Assembly (NCBI RefSeq): GCF_042477335.2
Contig: NC_091255.1
Span: forward strand, 23,104,501-23,168,500
Reading direction: 5' to 3'
Length of the DNA stretch: 64,000 bases
From: Ovis canadensis
Lineage: Eukaryota > Chordata > Mammalia > Artiodactyla > Bovidae
Every line of letters starts with the position of its first letter. The stretch's first letter is position 1. Shown piece after piece: positions 12,601 to 27,600 of this stretch. Below the pieces are notes generated by a model. The model saw only the letters and a list, made by a program, of their open reading frames with translations. It was not told where the DNA came from and ran no database searches. The position numbers were made by a program, and so were the translations under genes.

Positions 12601-15600
12601 CTTAATGACTTAGTGACTTAATCTCTCACAAACAAAATCAAATAAATAAATCTCTCTCAAATAAAATTATTTTATTTGTTAAGAAAAGGAGGGCCAGTGT
12701 TTATTTCCTCCTTAAAGAAACAAATGTATACTGTAAATATATACAGCTATGATTTGTCAATCATACTTCAATAAAACTGGGAGAAGGGTGGGGTATGGAG
12801 TAAAATCTATTAAAAAGGCAATTAAAAAAGTATAGACAAAAAGCATTTAAAAAAAACAGTACTATGAGATTTCTTTTTCAGTGCTCTTTATTGACTCAAC
12901 AACTTATGCTTAACCTTTAACCTAAACAACTTAATGTGACAAAATTATAGTTTTTTCACCTCAGGCTACTTAAAGCAACAGAGAGATATCTGTACCTACA
13001 GTCATGATTGAAAAAAAAAAACACTCCAACTCTTAACAATACCCAAAGTTTACAATAGGCCCTGTTCTCTTAGCTAAACACCAAACCAAAATTCTTTTTT
13101 TCTCATCTGTCATATCCTTGAAACCAGCTACACATTAAAAAACGGTCAGGTGCCCTGAGAGGAAGCTGCAGCTCAGTTTATAAGTTACAGAGAAAGTCTA
13201 TTACAATTGTGTCGCTGGTTCTTGCCCTTGTCCCACAGATAAGCCAGTTAAAAACAAGCAGTCATGACCTCTCCTGCCCTAGTAACTTTGTCTGGACTAG
13301 GCAACTCTCCAACTAATAACTTTCATGATTAAAACAGTTTTAGGAAAAGTTCTCAAGCAAATCCAAGTAACTGGAGATAAGGGAACACTAGCAAAAAGGG
13401 AGGATTCTTGAAGGTTCATCTAAAGCTTCCAGAGGAAGTTCATTCCTCACACACTCTCATATTCCCGCCAGGGCATCCTGAGTCAAAGGGAGAACTAAGA
13501 GCCACCAGCAGCTCATCTCTTTCAGAAAATGATGGATAACTCTCCCGTTAGTTACAGTAAACAGTACTAACAGCCTCTAAGAACCTAGAGGCTTTACGAA
13601 CACGTTCCAGTAATTCCAGGGATTGAAAAAAAAAATCTCTTTTAACTCTGGAATGAGACTTTTTAGAGAGCACTGTCGGAGAGGTTAATAAGGCAATGAC
13701 ATTCAGGAAGTGAAAAGCACAAAATGACTCTTCTGCCATCAGAAAAGTTCTGAAAGTTGTCTATATTACTACCATAAGAAGGCAGCTACTGCTCAGTAAG
13801 AAAAGAAAAAGACAAAAGTATGTGAAGTGTGGTGGTAAAAAAAAAAAAGATGGACCACACCAAGATCCAATAAACAGATTTTTCCATTTCTCAGATGGAA
13901 CAACAGAAGCATGTATATTAAATATCTGAAGCCTCTGAACTGGCAGAACCAGGAGCAGAAACCAGGATGAATTAACTTCTTGTTATAACAACTAGTCTAC
14001 TATATGACTTATCTGTGGTAACTATATGAAATGGCACTGACAAAAATAAAAATAAGCAAGGCTAATTAGGAACTTGGCTTTCAGAGACACTTTTCACTGA
14101 CACAGCATCTGTTTCCTTCTGATCCTAGGAAGCACTGGTTGTACTGTACAAAATATTTTAGAACTATCCTTGTGAAATCATATGGTCCAATCTGACTCAA
14201 AGCATTACACACAGTCCAGTAATAAGAACAAATATGGAACTCTGAATCTACAATATCACCGTGAACAGAAGCCATCATTAATTTCAACAAATTTCTGAGT
14301 GAAGAAAAATAAATGGAAGACTGATGAAGCAGAGTAATATAAGTTGCAATCCTTAATATCTACTGGAAGATTTCAATCAAGCTAGAAAAAATCTGCCCTC
14401 TAAGACCACAGAGACACTCTTCCAGAGGACTTAACAAGTAACAATCAACTCCCTGTCCCAAAGCAGAAACATGCTAGTCAACAGCCCTACCTACATGCAC
14501 AGAAATCCTGACAACTTTCCTGTTATCTCATTCTTAATGTCAGTGGGCAGCCGTTTGCTATATACATGGTATGTGTGTGCTAAGTCACTTCAGTCATGTC
14601 TAACTCTGTGCAACTCTGGACTGTAGCCCACCAGGCTCCTCTGTCCATGGGATTCTCAAGGCAAGAATACTGGAGTTGGCTGCCATGCCCTCCTCCAGGG
14701 GATTTTCCCAACTCAGGGATCGAACCTGCGTCTCTTACATCTCCTGCACTGGTAAGCTGTTCTTTACTACTAGCACCACCTTATAAATCTTAATTAAAAA
14801 ACCGTATACAGACATGCAACCATCACTGTAAAATATTTGAGATAATTAAATTCAAACTGTAGAAACAAAACCAAAACTATACTCCCCATCCCTACAGATT
14901 TAAGGAACTATTGCAACCACAAAAAAAGAATGCTATGAAAAAGTACTGACAACAAGAAACGGCAATGAACTGAGGCTGCATGGAAAAAGTTGTGCATAAA
15001 ATAAGAGAGCAGCCAGTCAGACTGGAACAAGCACTTGAAAGACAGAGGACTGGAAGACAGAAGGGCCTAGAACAAAGGAAAAGTTTTATAAATTTGATAT
15101 TATGCTTGAAAAACTGGAAAAAGATAGGAATGCAATGAAGACGTAATGAAATTAAAAAAAAAAAAGGGCACTATAAACTTTTGGAAAAAAACCAAGTCTC
15201 TCTAAGAAAGAAAATACAATCACTTGTATTGTGTAGTTTCTACTTATTTATAGGCATAATACGCATAGTAAGTTTTGTAAGACTCTAGTTGATAGAACTA
15301 GAAATAAAGGTTTCCCAACTTATAAAGATAATTTAGGAACAAAAACCTCATGATTTAAGTACACGGGAGAACAGCGGAGAGAAACAGGAGTGATGGAGCA
15401 TAAGAACTAATTTATCTCATAGCAGAAAAAGTTAATAGACAATGTCTACAAATGGCAAATCAATAAATAAAAGTGTAAGAATAGAGATATGGAAGTAATT
15501 AAAATAACTGTAACTATGAACAGAGTTAAAAACAATTCCCTTAGGAAAGAAAGAGATGAGGAATAGCTGTTTTTCATTAACAATTCCTTAATGTTTTAAC

Positions 15601-18600
15601 AATGTGCTTTATTAGTCTGATAAACTGAAAAATGTTATTTTAAGCAAAGAGTAAAGAGAATCCCCAGAATCCTATACTACCAAGGAACACTCACCTCCAC
15701 CTTGATGGCACACCGCCCAATGGCTCGCACAGCTTTGCGCACAAAGTCAACATCCACCTCTGTGGCATACTCTTTCAGTTCAGCCAGAACCTGTTAAAAA
15801 TCCATGAAGTGAACAACCATTAAGGATTCTCCAACAACAATTTTCAGGTCTCGGTTTTTTCTGAAGATCAGGTTTTAAGATACTAGATCTTAACTTGAAT
15901 CTACTTTAAGTCTGACCTGAGCAATGTTGGCTTGGGATGCCAAACGAATCATGATGTCCAATTTCTCTAGTTTCACATAGATGGGATCATTGTATTTCAC
16001 AAAGAAAACTTTTATTTCCTGCTTCAAGATTTCAGGCCTGTGATGTATAGAAATACAGGTAAGGAACATGATGTATATATTGATATATCTTTCTGAGTTT
16101 GCATGAATACCCAACCTGTGCTTCTATCCTCTCCATCCACACACCCCAATCAGGGAAAAAAAACTCAGAATCTTACTCTACACCCCTCTAACCAGATCCG
16201 TTTAGCAGACTATTTTTATGCTTTTTAAGGGGCAAAGTATATACTGCCAAGAAGAATCAGTGGAAGAACAACCACCTGATCTAAACTATGGCCTGAACCA
16301 TATTAAACAGACACTAGCTAGCATACTAACAGGTCCTTCAGAAAAGAAACTAAATTATACAGCAATACTAGGCATTCACTGTATTCATTCACTGCAGGAA
16401 CACTCTAAAATCAATTGTCAGCCTCCTGACCCTGGGCAAGTTGCTCTACCATACAATATTTTTTTTTTCTACACATTAAAAAAGCTTAACACAGTCCTTT
16501 TAAATACTGATATCATTAAGCTTAATTCAAAATTACAAACACTTTAATCACCAATTCATTTTTTTCCCAACCTTTTCTGAACAATTAGGTTGATGTTCCT
16601 CAGGGCGACGTATTGCACCTCTGGCTCCCCAGACAGCAAAGTGACAAGTGGAGGGGCCAACTTCTTCAGCAGCATATTGTAGTAGTCAGAGTCCTTGGGT
16701 AGCAACTCTAAAAATTTCATTAGGACTTTTACTGCTGAAAGCACCACTGCTGAGTTGGCATGAGATAACCGGGGAGTTACCCGCTCACAGATGCTGAGGG
16801 CAGAAAATGAAAATTAGTATCTTAAATTACAATTTCTGTGCTCAGTCCAATCTATAAGGTAGTGCTGTCAGAGGTTCCCATGGCCCAAGTATCAAGAAAT
16901 TAGAGAATCAGTTAGAAAAGTCAAAACTCCATGCGTAGGTAAATTTGGGATTCAACACTGCAGACGCCTCATTCCCAGCAAACTACAGGCAGAGCAGGGA
17001 TACGAGAAGACTTTAGGAAACCAGCAATAGGGACGTTCAAACTGGAAGGAAAATAGCCAATACCCCAAACACTTGAAGCTCACACCATTTACCTTCCTGT
17101 TTTATAGTTCTTTCTGTCTCCCCATATTATGTAAGGGCTCCCTGACTCATAGCCCATTTCTCCTCAACCTATAGGAAGTCAAATTAAGCATTCTGAGAGT
17201 TATTTCACAACGAAAGATATCAACCAATTGTGGCTGAAGTTTCATCATAAGATGGAGGAGGAGATGGACTGACAGGGAAAACTACCCAAGCTGTTGTCTT
17301 CAGGATATAAGGGAATCTTGAAGAGGGTTTTTGGTTGTTAACAACAACCAAATCTTGGAGAGGGTTTTTGATTTTTTAACAACAATACCACTGCAGTATT
17401 TACCCAACCTCATCCCCTTCTCCTCCTCCCAGTCACCTATACTTATATGTTTCATAAAATATAGGATATTTATCTGTTGAGGGTTCTCCCGAAATTAACC
17501 TAATTTTGATAGCTCTTGGGCAACATTGTTGGCTAGCTAACTCAGTTAAGGATACAAGATTAAGTGAAGCTGTGTTTTTCTCCCTTCTTCCTATATCTAC
17601 TCAGCAGACTTCCTGCCCTTCTTTAGGTCTTTATACAAATGCCACCTTCTCAAGGAGGCCTTCCCTAACCACCCAATATTTCTTAGATCTCTTCCCTAAC
17701 TTTACTTTCCTTGTTAGCATTTATCATTATCTGACCTATTATATGTTGGATTATATACACATATATTTCTGCTCTATGCCTCAGAATAGATTTTCCCTAA
17801 GAGCTATGATTTTAGTCTGTCCAGTGCTGTATTCTCAGAGCCTAGAACAATGCCTGGCACACAGCATGGGCTCAAAAAAAAACATTTGCTAAGTGAGGAA
17901 GTGTGAGATGTCAATGACCAAGAGAAAATAAAGCTGTATGTAAAATTCTTTCCAGGAGACATTTGTACTTTCAGTGATGGAAAGAAACTATCAGGGTGAG
18001 TTTTGGTTAAATCCAGAGGGAACAATTTCCCAGACAGGTGAAGAACATTTATATTATAACAGCTCGAGCTTCAGCCAGGCAAGGAAGGTTACTTACTACC
18101 TACCATAGTTAAAATGAGCCAACAATTCTTCAGAATTACTTTGCCAGAATCACAGTGCCTACATGCACAAAATGCTCAATAAAAATTGATGTAACTCCAA
18201 TTCTGTACACCAAAATGTATGTATGTGTACATGAAATTTAGTAGTCAGCATCTGCTAGCCAAAAAAACTTGCAATACTGAAGTGGTAGAGAGCTAAGCAG
18301 AACAATTCAGGTGTGCCTGTCAAATCTTCTCCAAATATGTAATTTCCATACCTAATGGAAGACATCATACATACTACAGGCTCCAATCCACTTTCTCTAG
18401 TACTAAATTACAGGTATAAGGCAACTCACTAACTAGTATCAAGCCACATACTAAGTATCTTAAAGAATGAGAATGGTCACTATAATGAAAGACACACACA
18501 AACCTTTGCCAAGTGGCTAAGAACTACTGTATGGGAGATGTGAGAAGGTGATAAAGGAGATTTTTGCAGACTGTTTTAAGTGTACTGCTCAGAAAAGAAA

Positions 18601-21600
18601 TGACAGATACACATCTCCTCTTAGCAAGAACTATTTTTGCATGGCTTACTCTGCTACCTAAAATGTTCCTAATTACAAAGAGAAAATACCACAGGGACAG
18701 CAATATCTATCCCATAAGTCACTGTTTTCCTTATTCCTAACGTAACAGATCCTTATTCTAATACAGACACACTAGAACTTACTGAACCAGGCGAGACTCC
18801 TAGATGCTACCCAGGAAAACAGACTGACCTCTGTGCCTCCCGGTCATCTTTGGGATTGTAATTAGATAAGCAGTCCAGGATGAAAATCTGGCCCCATTCG
18901 GTGCACTCATTCAGGGCTGTCAGTAGCTTATTAATGTTCTGTGGATTCAGATCGAGTAAGTTGCTGTTGGGGTGAGATTCACTGATTTCAGATAGTGCTG
19001 CTACAGCATTAGCCACCACCTGGGAAAAGAAGCAGAAATGACCTTGATTTATCAAGAAGAGTACAATAATTTCTCTGAATCACTTCACAGATCTTAATTC
19101 ATAACTGTTCCTGAACATTTTACCTTGTCATATACAAACAGATAAACTGCTTTCAAAACATTATTTTAAAAAAAAAAACATGTATTAACCATTTATGATG
19201 GCTCATACAGCTTCCTTGTGGTCGGGCAACCCAGAATTAAAACAATTCACATATTAGCAGAGAGTCACTCGTGGTTTACTATTAAAACATTAATTTCAAT
19301 AGTACTCAAACCATCAATAAAACTAAGACAAATGAACAGCTATAGAAGGAGTCAAGTTTAGGGACTTCCCTGGCAGTCCAATGGTTAGAATGCCACACTT
19401 CCAATGCAAGGGGCATGGGTTTAATCCCTGTTGGGGAACTAAGATTCTGCATACCTCGTGGCCAAAACAAAAAAGCAGTGAATTTTAATTTGAAACATAC
19501 ATTAGGCAACAGAAAGAAGAATCTAGGCCAAATAATTTTATGGGTATATGGCAGATAGGGAGGTGATCAGTTCAGTTCAGACCCTCAGTTGTGTCCAACT
19601 CTTTGTGACCCCATGGACTGCAGCACTCCAGGCTTCCCTGTCCATCATCAACTCCCGGAGCTTACTCAAACTCATGTCCATTGAGTCGGTGATGCCATCC
19701 AACCATCTCATCCTCTGTCATCCCCTGCTCCTCCTGCCTTCAACCTTTCCCAGCATCAGGGTCTTTTCCAATGAGTCAGTTCTTTGCATCAGGTGGCCAA
19801 AGTATTGGAGTTTCAGCTTCAACATCAGTCCTTCCAATGAATATTATGGACTGATTTCCTTTAGGATTGACTGGTTTGTTCTCCTTGCACCAACAGACTT
19901 TCAAGAGTCTTCTCTGACACCACAGTTCAAAAGCATCAATTCTTTGGCACTCAGCTTTCTTTATAGTCCAACTCCCCTTAAGTGTCAGAATAAGAAAGTG
20001 TGACCTTGAAATCCTAGTTCACTGTAACATGATGTTGGGAAATCACATAAACTCTGTGAAGTTCCATTTCCTCAACTAAAAACTAGAGATAATTTAATCC
20101 ACCTCAGAGATGAGCTTTAGTTTGAGGTTAAAATCAGATGACATGTAAGTGCTTTCTACAAAGCTTTAAGCAAAGTTAAGGTGGTAACGGCATGTGGGAT
20201 CTTAAGTGTCCCGGCCAGGGACTGAACCCACGTCCCTTGCATTGGAAGTGAGGCGTTTAACCACTGGACCACCAGGGAAGTCCCAAGCTACTGATTTTAA
20301 CATCCACATCACTTGAGTGGTCTGCAGATTATCCCGGCATTTTACCTAGAAGATTGAATTCTAGAGAATATGATTTTTTAAATCAAATAATATACTTCTG
20401 ACAGTACCCATTATTATGTAAAAAATAATGATGCCACAAACAGAAATCACCTTCAGCTATAAGATAGTGATCAGGTCAAAAAACCCCAAGATGAAAAAAC
20501 CAATGGTTCACTTGGTAAGTATGGTTATGGGTATAATATTTTCTTGTTATTAAGACAAACCATGAAGGATTATCTAGTTGATCTATCTATCACATGACAG
20601 CATGCATGAGGTTCTTTTCTGACAATTTTTGTTTACCAACCACACCATTAAGCAAAGCTTTCATGAAAATTAAAAAGCATGAAGAGTGAAATAATAATCT
20701 CCATCATCTCAGTGCTTTACATGCAAGGAAAAGACATATTTTCCCTGTAGAGTAAGCCTGGTATATAGGATGACAGGATAAAGGATGAAAATGTCACACT
20801 GAAAGACCAAATACCTGTTTTCCTTTCTTGCTGTCAACACATGCCCACTCTTGACCAGTTGGTCCAAAACAAATGTCCTGTCACTGACTTTCTGCCAGTT
20901 TCTTTTTCTTGTTAAAAAAATTTAAATATAAGGTCTGTTAACAGGAAACGTAAAAGAAAAGGGGAGAATTGGGGGAATTACGAAAAGCAATGGAGAGGAA
21001 AAAGAACAGAAGGATACTGAACAGGATGAACAATTTAGAATTCCTCTGCTATCATCATCCATAATTGGAAATTAAACCAAGTATAAATGCAGCTAATGAA
21101 GTGTATGGTCTGGTGGTAAAACAGGCAACTTTCACTTATCACATTAAAATAAGAAAAGAAACAGGGAAACCTAACCTGATTAAAAGATCCAGAGAAAAGA
21201 TTACAGGATTATGTTTAGAAAAGTCTGTACTGGGAAAAGAGGTCATTGCCAAATGGTCACGGAGCCAATGGCTGACCAGAGGAGATGCACCCCAATAACA
21301 AAACTCTGATGCTGGGAAAAGATTGAGGGCGGGAGGAGAAGGGGATGACAGAGGATGAGATGGTTGGATGGCATCACTGACTCAATGGACATGAGTTTGG
21401 GTAAACTCCAGAAGTTGGTGATGGATAGGGAGGCCTGGCGTGCTGTGGTTCATGGGGTCACAAAGAGTTAGACACAACTGAGCAACTGAAATGAACAAAA
21501 CTATACCGCTGTTCCTCTAAATCCCTTCTAGTCTATTAATACCTTTCCATTTTCATCTCCTAATCTTCACATTCAGACTGCTAGATTTTTAGAAACATAC

Positions 21601-24600
21601 TGAGGTGGATCCATAAAGGGTTGCTTAGAGTTCTCCTGGTCAGTAAGCCATTCTTCTCTTACACTAATAAAAACTTAAAATGAGCTAGTCACACTGAATC
21701 TCAAGTAGGCAAACATTAACTTGAAGACAGTATAGCTGGATTATATAGGACAACTCACTTGTCCTTGCATCTACGCTACAAAGGAACACATCCCATAACA
21801 TAAAAAAAAAAAAAAAAAAACTGTTGTTAGTTACTCCCAATTACAGTTAATTCTGTTCTTTGGGAGACTGCAACTCAACATTTCACCTCCTATCTCACCT
21901 CCATCCCTGGAGACCTAATGTAATATGTATCCTTTATAGACACTAAACACAAATATATACATACATGAAAAAGCATGCACACACATGTATGTGTATAAAT
22001 AAAATCACACTCAATACTAAACAAATCTTTCTCTGCCCTAACTATACACTTCCCTTCAATCTGACAGCTCCATGTGAACCCTTGAAGTCTGCTGAATTTT
22101 TTTTAACATAAGCAACTTGTGTTTTGACTTACCTTATACTATACCTAATAGCACTGGACAAAGAAATAAAAGACAGCAATCGCTAAAATTTACTGAACAC
22201 TTACTATGCCATTTACCCTCATGCAACTCTAATGTAGTTGCTATCAAAATCTACCTATTACAGATAAGGAAACAGGTTTTAAAAATGAATTTATAAACAG
22301 AGTTAGAGAAACTCAGTGACTTGCTTAATCAACACAGCTCAAAGAGAGAAAATGCTTGAATATGAACGCATGCCCCGTATCTGATTCTAGTGTCTGAGTA
22401 CTCATCACTCTGCTGACTATATTTATAGAAGTCCCAAGAGCTGTGAAAGAAACATCAAAGTTGGGCAGGATGATATAATCAAAACATTATTTCCTGGCAG
22501 ATTTATACAAGGAGAAAAAGGTACTCTCTTACTTTATAAATTTCAGAGATAATCACATCCTAGCAGCACTTAACGGCAAGATTTACCATCTGGCTATACA
22601 ACCTGATTTATAAGCTACCCCTATCGTATACACAGAAATTCTGAGGGCATAAATTTGACCTTATTTTTTCTTGTTTTAAAAAGTAGCAAGCTGGAGTGGT
22701 GGATATGAATAAAATAAAAATGATCCTGTAAAGAAAAAAAGAATGCTAGAAGGAAATCTAGATACTCACTGGGAGTGGAGTATCACAGATAGAGGTTTTC
22801 CAGGAGGAATCTCTCACACATTTCCTTGTCCCTTTGAATGATTTCTCTAATTTCACTCACTTTCCTTGTTCCAGAACCCAAGAAAGACCGCACTTCTCAG
22901 TACAGTGACTTCCTCCTGTTAACTAAATTACTATTTAGAAGACTTTCATTCCTAGCAGTGACCTTCAAGGTCACACAGTGAAAAAAATGCTTCAATTCTC
23001 ATATTCAATTTACAATCCTTTTGGCTGCTGCCCCTTGAAGATCTGAATTGAGAGCAATAGAATAGCTAAGCAAATCTATTATAATGAAATATACAGGTGA
23101 TTTGTGTATTTTTATCCTCCTGAAAATCAACAACAATTCAAAACCTCACTTTCTTCTTTATGGAGCTGCCTGAAATAACATGTTAAAGCACAGAGCATCT
23201 ATTCTAAACAGGTTTCAGACATTATCATCTCCAAGGATATGACTATATGGTACCAGCTAACTTTAGAGCTCATGCTTTAATCCAAAGACACTGTCCAGAC
23301 TGTCAACTAATAATACACTGATTATATGACATTCTTATGTTCTGTTTTCCCATCTTCTCCAGAATGAGAAAGTTGAATGAATACATCTACCTAGTAGAGT
23401 CAACACATCCTATTACAGCAACGAAGTCTGAATACATAGTAACAAGAAAGGTTAAAAAATTAGACTCAAGGAAACTCACTACTTACTTGAGTGGCTTAAG
23501 ATGTGTTCTGATGAAATGTAAATAAGCACAAAGCCAAACACTACAAATAAATGTCTATATACGTACAAGAGGCACTCCTAAGAGTTAAAAGGCAGAGAGT
23601 TACTTGGTCCACAGGCCCTAAAATCACACAAAAGAATGCTGCAACTGAATAAAACAAAAAGTTTATTATCATACCATTTATCTTCTCCTCTTTTTGAGAA
23701 TAAGTAATCCTCTGCCAAATTAGAGCCTTGAGATCATTTTAAAAGGGACACTAAGAAACAAGCTGGGATCTTTTAGTACAAATTGAATGACAATATACAA
23801 CAGATCCAGTTTTCCAGAAGCTGCCAACAAAAACTGCTCTAGTTATATCTTTGAACAATTCTTTTAAGAGTAATTCTGTAATGGTGTGTTAACTAATATT
23901 GTAGATAGACTTAAGCTTTCATTTGTAGATATGCTGCCCTCAGAACCCCCTAAAAAATAATGTCTGGCTTTAAATAATGTATACAAAAAAAACCTTTTTT
24001 TTAATAAAATTTCCACTGAAATATTAACCTTTCTAAAATCATTAAAAACCAACACCACAATTGCTATTCAGTAAGGAAAAGTTTGTTATATTAAGGGCTT
24101 ACTCTATATCAGATTGACGGTGAAATGCTTTGCAAGCCCTCTGTCCTTTATCTTTCACAATGATCCTATGATAGAAACACTGTTTATAATCTCCATTTTG
24201 TAGATGCGGCTACTGAGATGTTCAGGAAGACCATCAAGCTAAGAAAGGCAGACCAGGATACAAACCCAAGTCTGAATGATTCCAGAGCCTGAGTTTTAAC
24301 CCCCACGCTATAATACTGGGAAAGAAAAAAAATCATTTCACAGTCACAAAGCACTTTTCTGTTTTGATACACCTTGGTAAACAGTGAGTCAACTCTTATC
24401 CAAAGTAAGTGGGGAGCGCTTCTGAAGGTACTAGGCTCTGAGAACTCTAAGGACTCAAAGGAGCCACTTTCAGAGAAGGCAAGAGCTTTGGGACATCTGT
24501 GAAGTAGCTGTCTCATTTTCATGTCATTTCAAATGTCATCTTTAGCAATACAAAACATTTTTCATCACTGTTCTAAGCACTTTACATGTTCTAATTCAAT

Positions 24601-27600
24601 TAATTCTCACAAGTCTGTGAAGTAAATTCTACTATCCTCCTCCTACAAGGGCTGAGTTGCATCTCCCCAAAATTCACATTTGAAGATTTGAAGTCCTAAC
24701 CTCCAGAAACCTCATGTGACTGTGTTTGGGGATAGGGTCTTTAGAGAGGAAATTAAGTTAAAATGAGGTCATTACAGTGGACCTTAATCCAATATAACCG
24801 GCGTCATTATAAGAAGAATAAATTTGAACAGACACCTAAGGAGGGAGGATCATATGAAGAGAAGGGAGACGCCCATCTACAGGCCAGGAAGAGAGGCCTC
24901 AGAAGAAACTAAGCCTACTGATACCTTGGACTTTGACTTCTAGCCTTCAGAACTCGGAGAAAATAAACTTACGCTGTTTAAGCCAAAACAAAAAGAGTGA
25001 GTCAACTCTTTGTAAGAGGAAGTGACTGAATGCAATTTGGTATGCTGAACTGAATGCTGCAATAGTAAAAGGACACCTGTTTTGAAACAGGTGAAATAAA
25101 GTCTGTACTTCAGTTTATAATAATGCACCAAAGTCAATTTCTTAGTTTTGACAAAGGTACCGTAATTATATTTTAATATTGAGTAAACCTGTGTGAAGAC
25201 AAGCATATGAGAAGTTTCTGTATGGTTTTTGAAACTTTCAGTCTAAAAATCTACCCCAAAAAATGAGATTAAAAAGAAAACACCCTAAGTTAGATATAAT
25301 TTCTAAAATAAAAACTGATTATGATTAAAATCTCTAAGGTGAGAATACACATAAAAAGACCTTCACAAAGTTTATCATAAAGGAAAACAAACATCGTTTC
25401 CTTCCTCTGTAAAGAAAGACAGAAAAGCACTAAGATCAACCAGTGGGCAGGCACGCTTCTAACTAGGCAACTGCCAATGATTCCACTTAACTCAACCACA
25501 TACAACATTACTTACCAGGGGCATCCAGACAAAGACTGAACATGCAACCAGCTACATCACTCTTACCCACTGCCTACCACACATACTGATACTCTCCCAC
25601 ATGCCCAAAATTTGACCAGCTCTGAAACTCCTCCATGGACATTGGGCATGAAGAGCATCACGCATTTCAAATTTCACTTCTGTATAACAGTCTAAGTTTA
25701 CAACTCCATTTATTAATCTATGTCTAGGGACAAAAGAAATAATGTAATTAAAGTACTAAATTGAGGTTATTCATAAACAATTTTACACAGCCCACAAGGA
25801 CAACAAATATAGACAAAAATCCTTCTCAAATTTACAAAGTGATCTAGAGAGACTTGAGTTTTTCATTATTTACCATCTCAGACTGACAGCAAACCACCAC
25901 AAACTAAAGGCCTAAATAAAAATTACAATAATTGGAAAGCATGTCATGTTAGGTCTATTCCTCAAGAATAGCTGCTATTCATAAGAAGGAATGAATCTGA
26001 GTCAGTTCTAGTGAGGTGGATCAACCTAGACCCTTATACAGAGGGAAGTAAATCAAAAAGAGAAAAAACAAACATCATATATTAATGTATATATATGAAA
26101 TCTGGAAAAATGGTACTGATGTGTACCCCTTTGCAGAGTGGGAATAGAGACTCAGACACAGAGATCAGACTCACAGACACAGCAGGGGAAAAAGAGGGTG
26201 GGACAGACTGAGAGAAGAACACCGACATATGTACACTGCCACGTGCAAAACAGCGAGGGGAAAGTTGCTGTGTAGCACAAGCGCTCGGCTCGGTGCTCTG
26301 GGACAGCGTGAGAGGAGTGGGACGGGGTGGGAGGCGGGGAGGAGGGTCAAGAGGGAGGGGCCATGTGTATACCTACGGCTGACTGATGCTGATGTTCGCA
26401 GAAACCAACACAACATTGTAAAGCAATTATCCTCCAATTAAAAATAAATAAATTTTTAAAAATTTCCCCAGAATAGCAGTTACTGTTTATTAAGCATTTA
26501 CTCTGTTAGGCATTATTTAAATTTTTAAATAAATTATTCCTTCATGTTCAAAATAATCCAGTAAAACAGGCATTATTACCTGCTTTTATTTTTATTTTTC
26601 CAGATGAGGACACTGACGTTCATTTTAAATAACAGGCTCAAGGCCACGCCTCTAGTAAGCAGCCATGCCAGGACGCCAAACAGCAACCACTCTGGGCCCT
26701 AAATGCTGTGTGCTATTTCCATAACCCAAATTTTTACAACCTTAGCACCACTGACGTTTTGGGATGGATAATTCTTGGCTGCAGAAGACTCCCTGTGCAC
26801 TGCAGGATGTTTAATGTATCCCTGAACCCTACTAACAGATGTCAGTAGCAATCTTCCCATCAGCAGTGACAACCAAAAGTGTTTCCCGACACGGCCGCAT
26901 ACCCTCATGGGGGAATACCGCAACCAGCTGAGAACCGCTGTCATAATCTCACGTGGCTTCTAACTGCTGGCTAGCACATGGTTAAAATACATACTTTTTC
27001 TAAGAAGGAAAGTGCTACTTTTCATAAGTGAGCTTTCCAGAATAAGTTTAAATTAAAAGAAGCTGAGAAGAAAAAAAAAAAAAAAGGAGCTGGCAGTTTA
27101 ACTAGAGCCTTTGCTAAAGGCCATACTGGGGCCAAGTTCTGATAGCATGCTGCTTGTGCAGAAAAACCCTCAACAAATGAAAAACATGATTCTGGGGGTA
27201 TTGTTGTTTTAACTAATCCAGTAGTTTGTACTTTGGCTGAGAGAACAGAGCAATGGAAGAGGGACATTCCCGGGGCAGTTCTCAGAATGATGACAGAACT
27301 GAGAAGGCTTCCAAGACAAGATCAAAGGGGCTAAGGCACAGAGCCAAAGGATTCAGAAAACTTAAATTCACAAACAAAAATCTCTCGGGGAGCAGATTCC
27401 AGTGTAAACATTAACAGAAACTGGAGTATCTCAAAATGCCTCCGAGAGAGAAAAGAAAAATTGTAGTAAGAAGGGAAAATCCTAATCTGTGGACAAAAAG
27501 CTAGAGAAAAGTCTCTATCACCAAAAAGTGTATCTTTCTTGCAAATATCAATTTACAGAGACTGGAACTTTCAAAATTCTGATATGTGTGAAGAAATCAT

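Larger units (their letters stand above)
9273..15694 (-). other. AP2B1: AP2B1 intron 9
   Basis: Long intron with CHR-type SINEs (10835-11000, 11665-11813), BovB pieces in both orientations (11318-11500 sense, 11829-12600 antisense) and a Bov-tA (14570-14782). 9300-10830, 12620-14560 and 14790-15690 appear to be plain AT-rich intron with A-runs; no other structure is seen. Confidence 0.7.

Noticed and set aside
21808-21822. A-run as the tail of a processed pseudogene
   Set aside because: No gene-like sequence lies upstream of the A-run and no target-site duplication is visible.
26171-26441. Overlapping GC-rich ORFs on both strands in AP2B1 intron 5
   Set aside because: They lie entirely within the 3' UTR of a bovid L1 element; no splice context or family match.
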